NCBI GenBank assembly: GCA_018667995.1
Contig: JABIQT010001143.1
Location: 1 to 6,445, forward strand
Direction: 5' to 3'
Source of the DNA: Candidatus Latescibacterota bacterium
Lineage (GTDB): Bacteria; JAAXHH01; JABIQT01
Length of the DNA: 6,445 bases
Part shown: one piece after another, positions 6,271 through 6,445 of the stretch
Numbering within the stretch: the stretch's first letter is position 1
Layout of the letters: each line of letters opens with the position of its first letter
Made by a program: the position numbers and the translations under genes
The notes under the pieces: model-generated
What the model was told of the DNA's origin: nothing
The model's database searches: none
The model's input: only the letters and a program-made list of their open reading frames with translations

Positions 6271-6445
6271 TTTCCCTCTAAGCAGACATTGCTACGTGGA
6301 CCGTTATTCGATATGGTCGGTTACCGCAATCGGCATGTATCTACAAACTCCGCCCGCAATCCCAAACCCTCCGTCGTACCATACTGATCTTCCAGACGAT
6401 CACTCCCGCACGGTTAATCCTCAGCGTCCCCTCTGCTATTGAGTC

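Noticed and set aside
6341-6445. Minus-strand frame open from the right edge for 34 codons, considered as the 3' end of a neighbouring gene
   Set aside because: Too short, rich in Arg/Trp in a way unlike the neighbouring genes, and no recognisable motif; it cannot be supported without sequence beyond the edge.
6271-6445. Search for a terminator after the ClC gene
   Set aside because: Only weak stems (for example AGCA/TGCT and GACC/GGTC) with no following T run were found.

Overview
The window comes from a bacterium with about 50-55% GC (estimated by eye) and Shine-Dalgarno-led genes. A probable lipoprotein signal peptide at the left edge suggests a cell with an outer membrane or another lipoprotein-bearing envelope. 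No rRNA, tRNA, mobile element, CRISPR array or phage gene is visible. The gene mix (COG0731-type radical SAM enzyme, BNR-repeat sialidase-like protein, diiron ferritin-like protein, ClC anion transporter) resembles environmental or marine uncultured lineages, but I cannot assign a phylum from sequence alone.

Layout, left to right. On the minus strand, 1-162 is the 5' end of a putative lipoprotein gene cut by the window edge. It lies 46 bp downstream of a radical SAM gene (209-1108). A noncoding gap of 258 bp (1109-1366) follows. Next come three co-directional minus-strand genes, transcribed in the order diiron protein (2889-3944), BNR/sialidase-like protein (1793-2860) and cupin (1367-1738). 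The gaps between them are 28 and 54 bp, so one transcript is plausible. A 244 bp divergent intergenic region (3945-4188) separates these from a plus-strand ClC gene (4189-6270). The ClC protein carries two CBS domains and a C-terminal RCK_C/TrkA-C-like domain. The last 175 bp (6271-6445) hold no gene or terminator I can support.

How the genes may work together. The radical SAM and lipoprotein genes could be co-transcribed, but no shared function is evident. The diiron-BNR-cupin cluster combines a likely O2-using metalloenzyme, a beta-propeller and a small metal-binding cupin. This would fit processing of a sugar-like or organic substrate, but that is inference from proximity only. The ClC gene stands alone and is probably regulated through its cytosolic CBS and RCK_C domains. 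Nothing here is clearly a new defence or mobile system. The points most worth a second look are the ClC architecture with its unusual selectivity and proton-site residues, and the three-gene diiron-BNR-cupin cluster.
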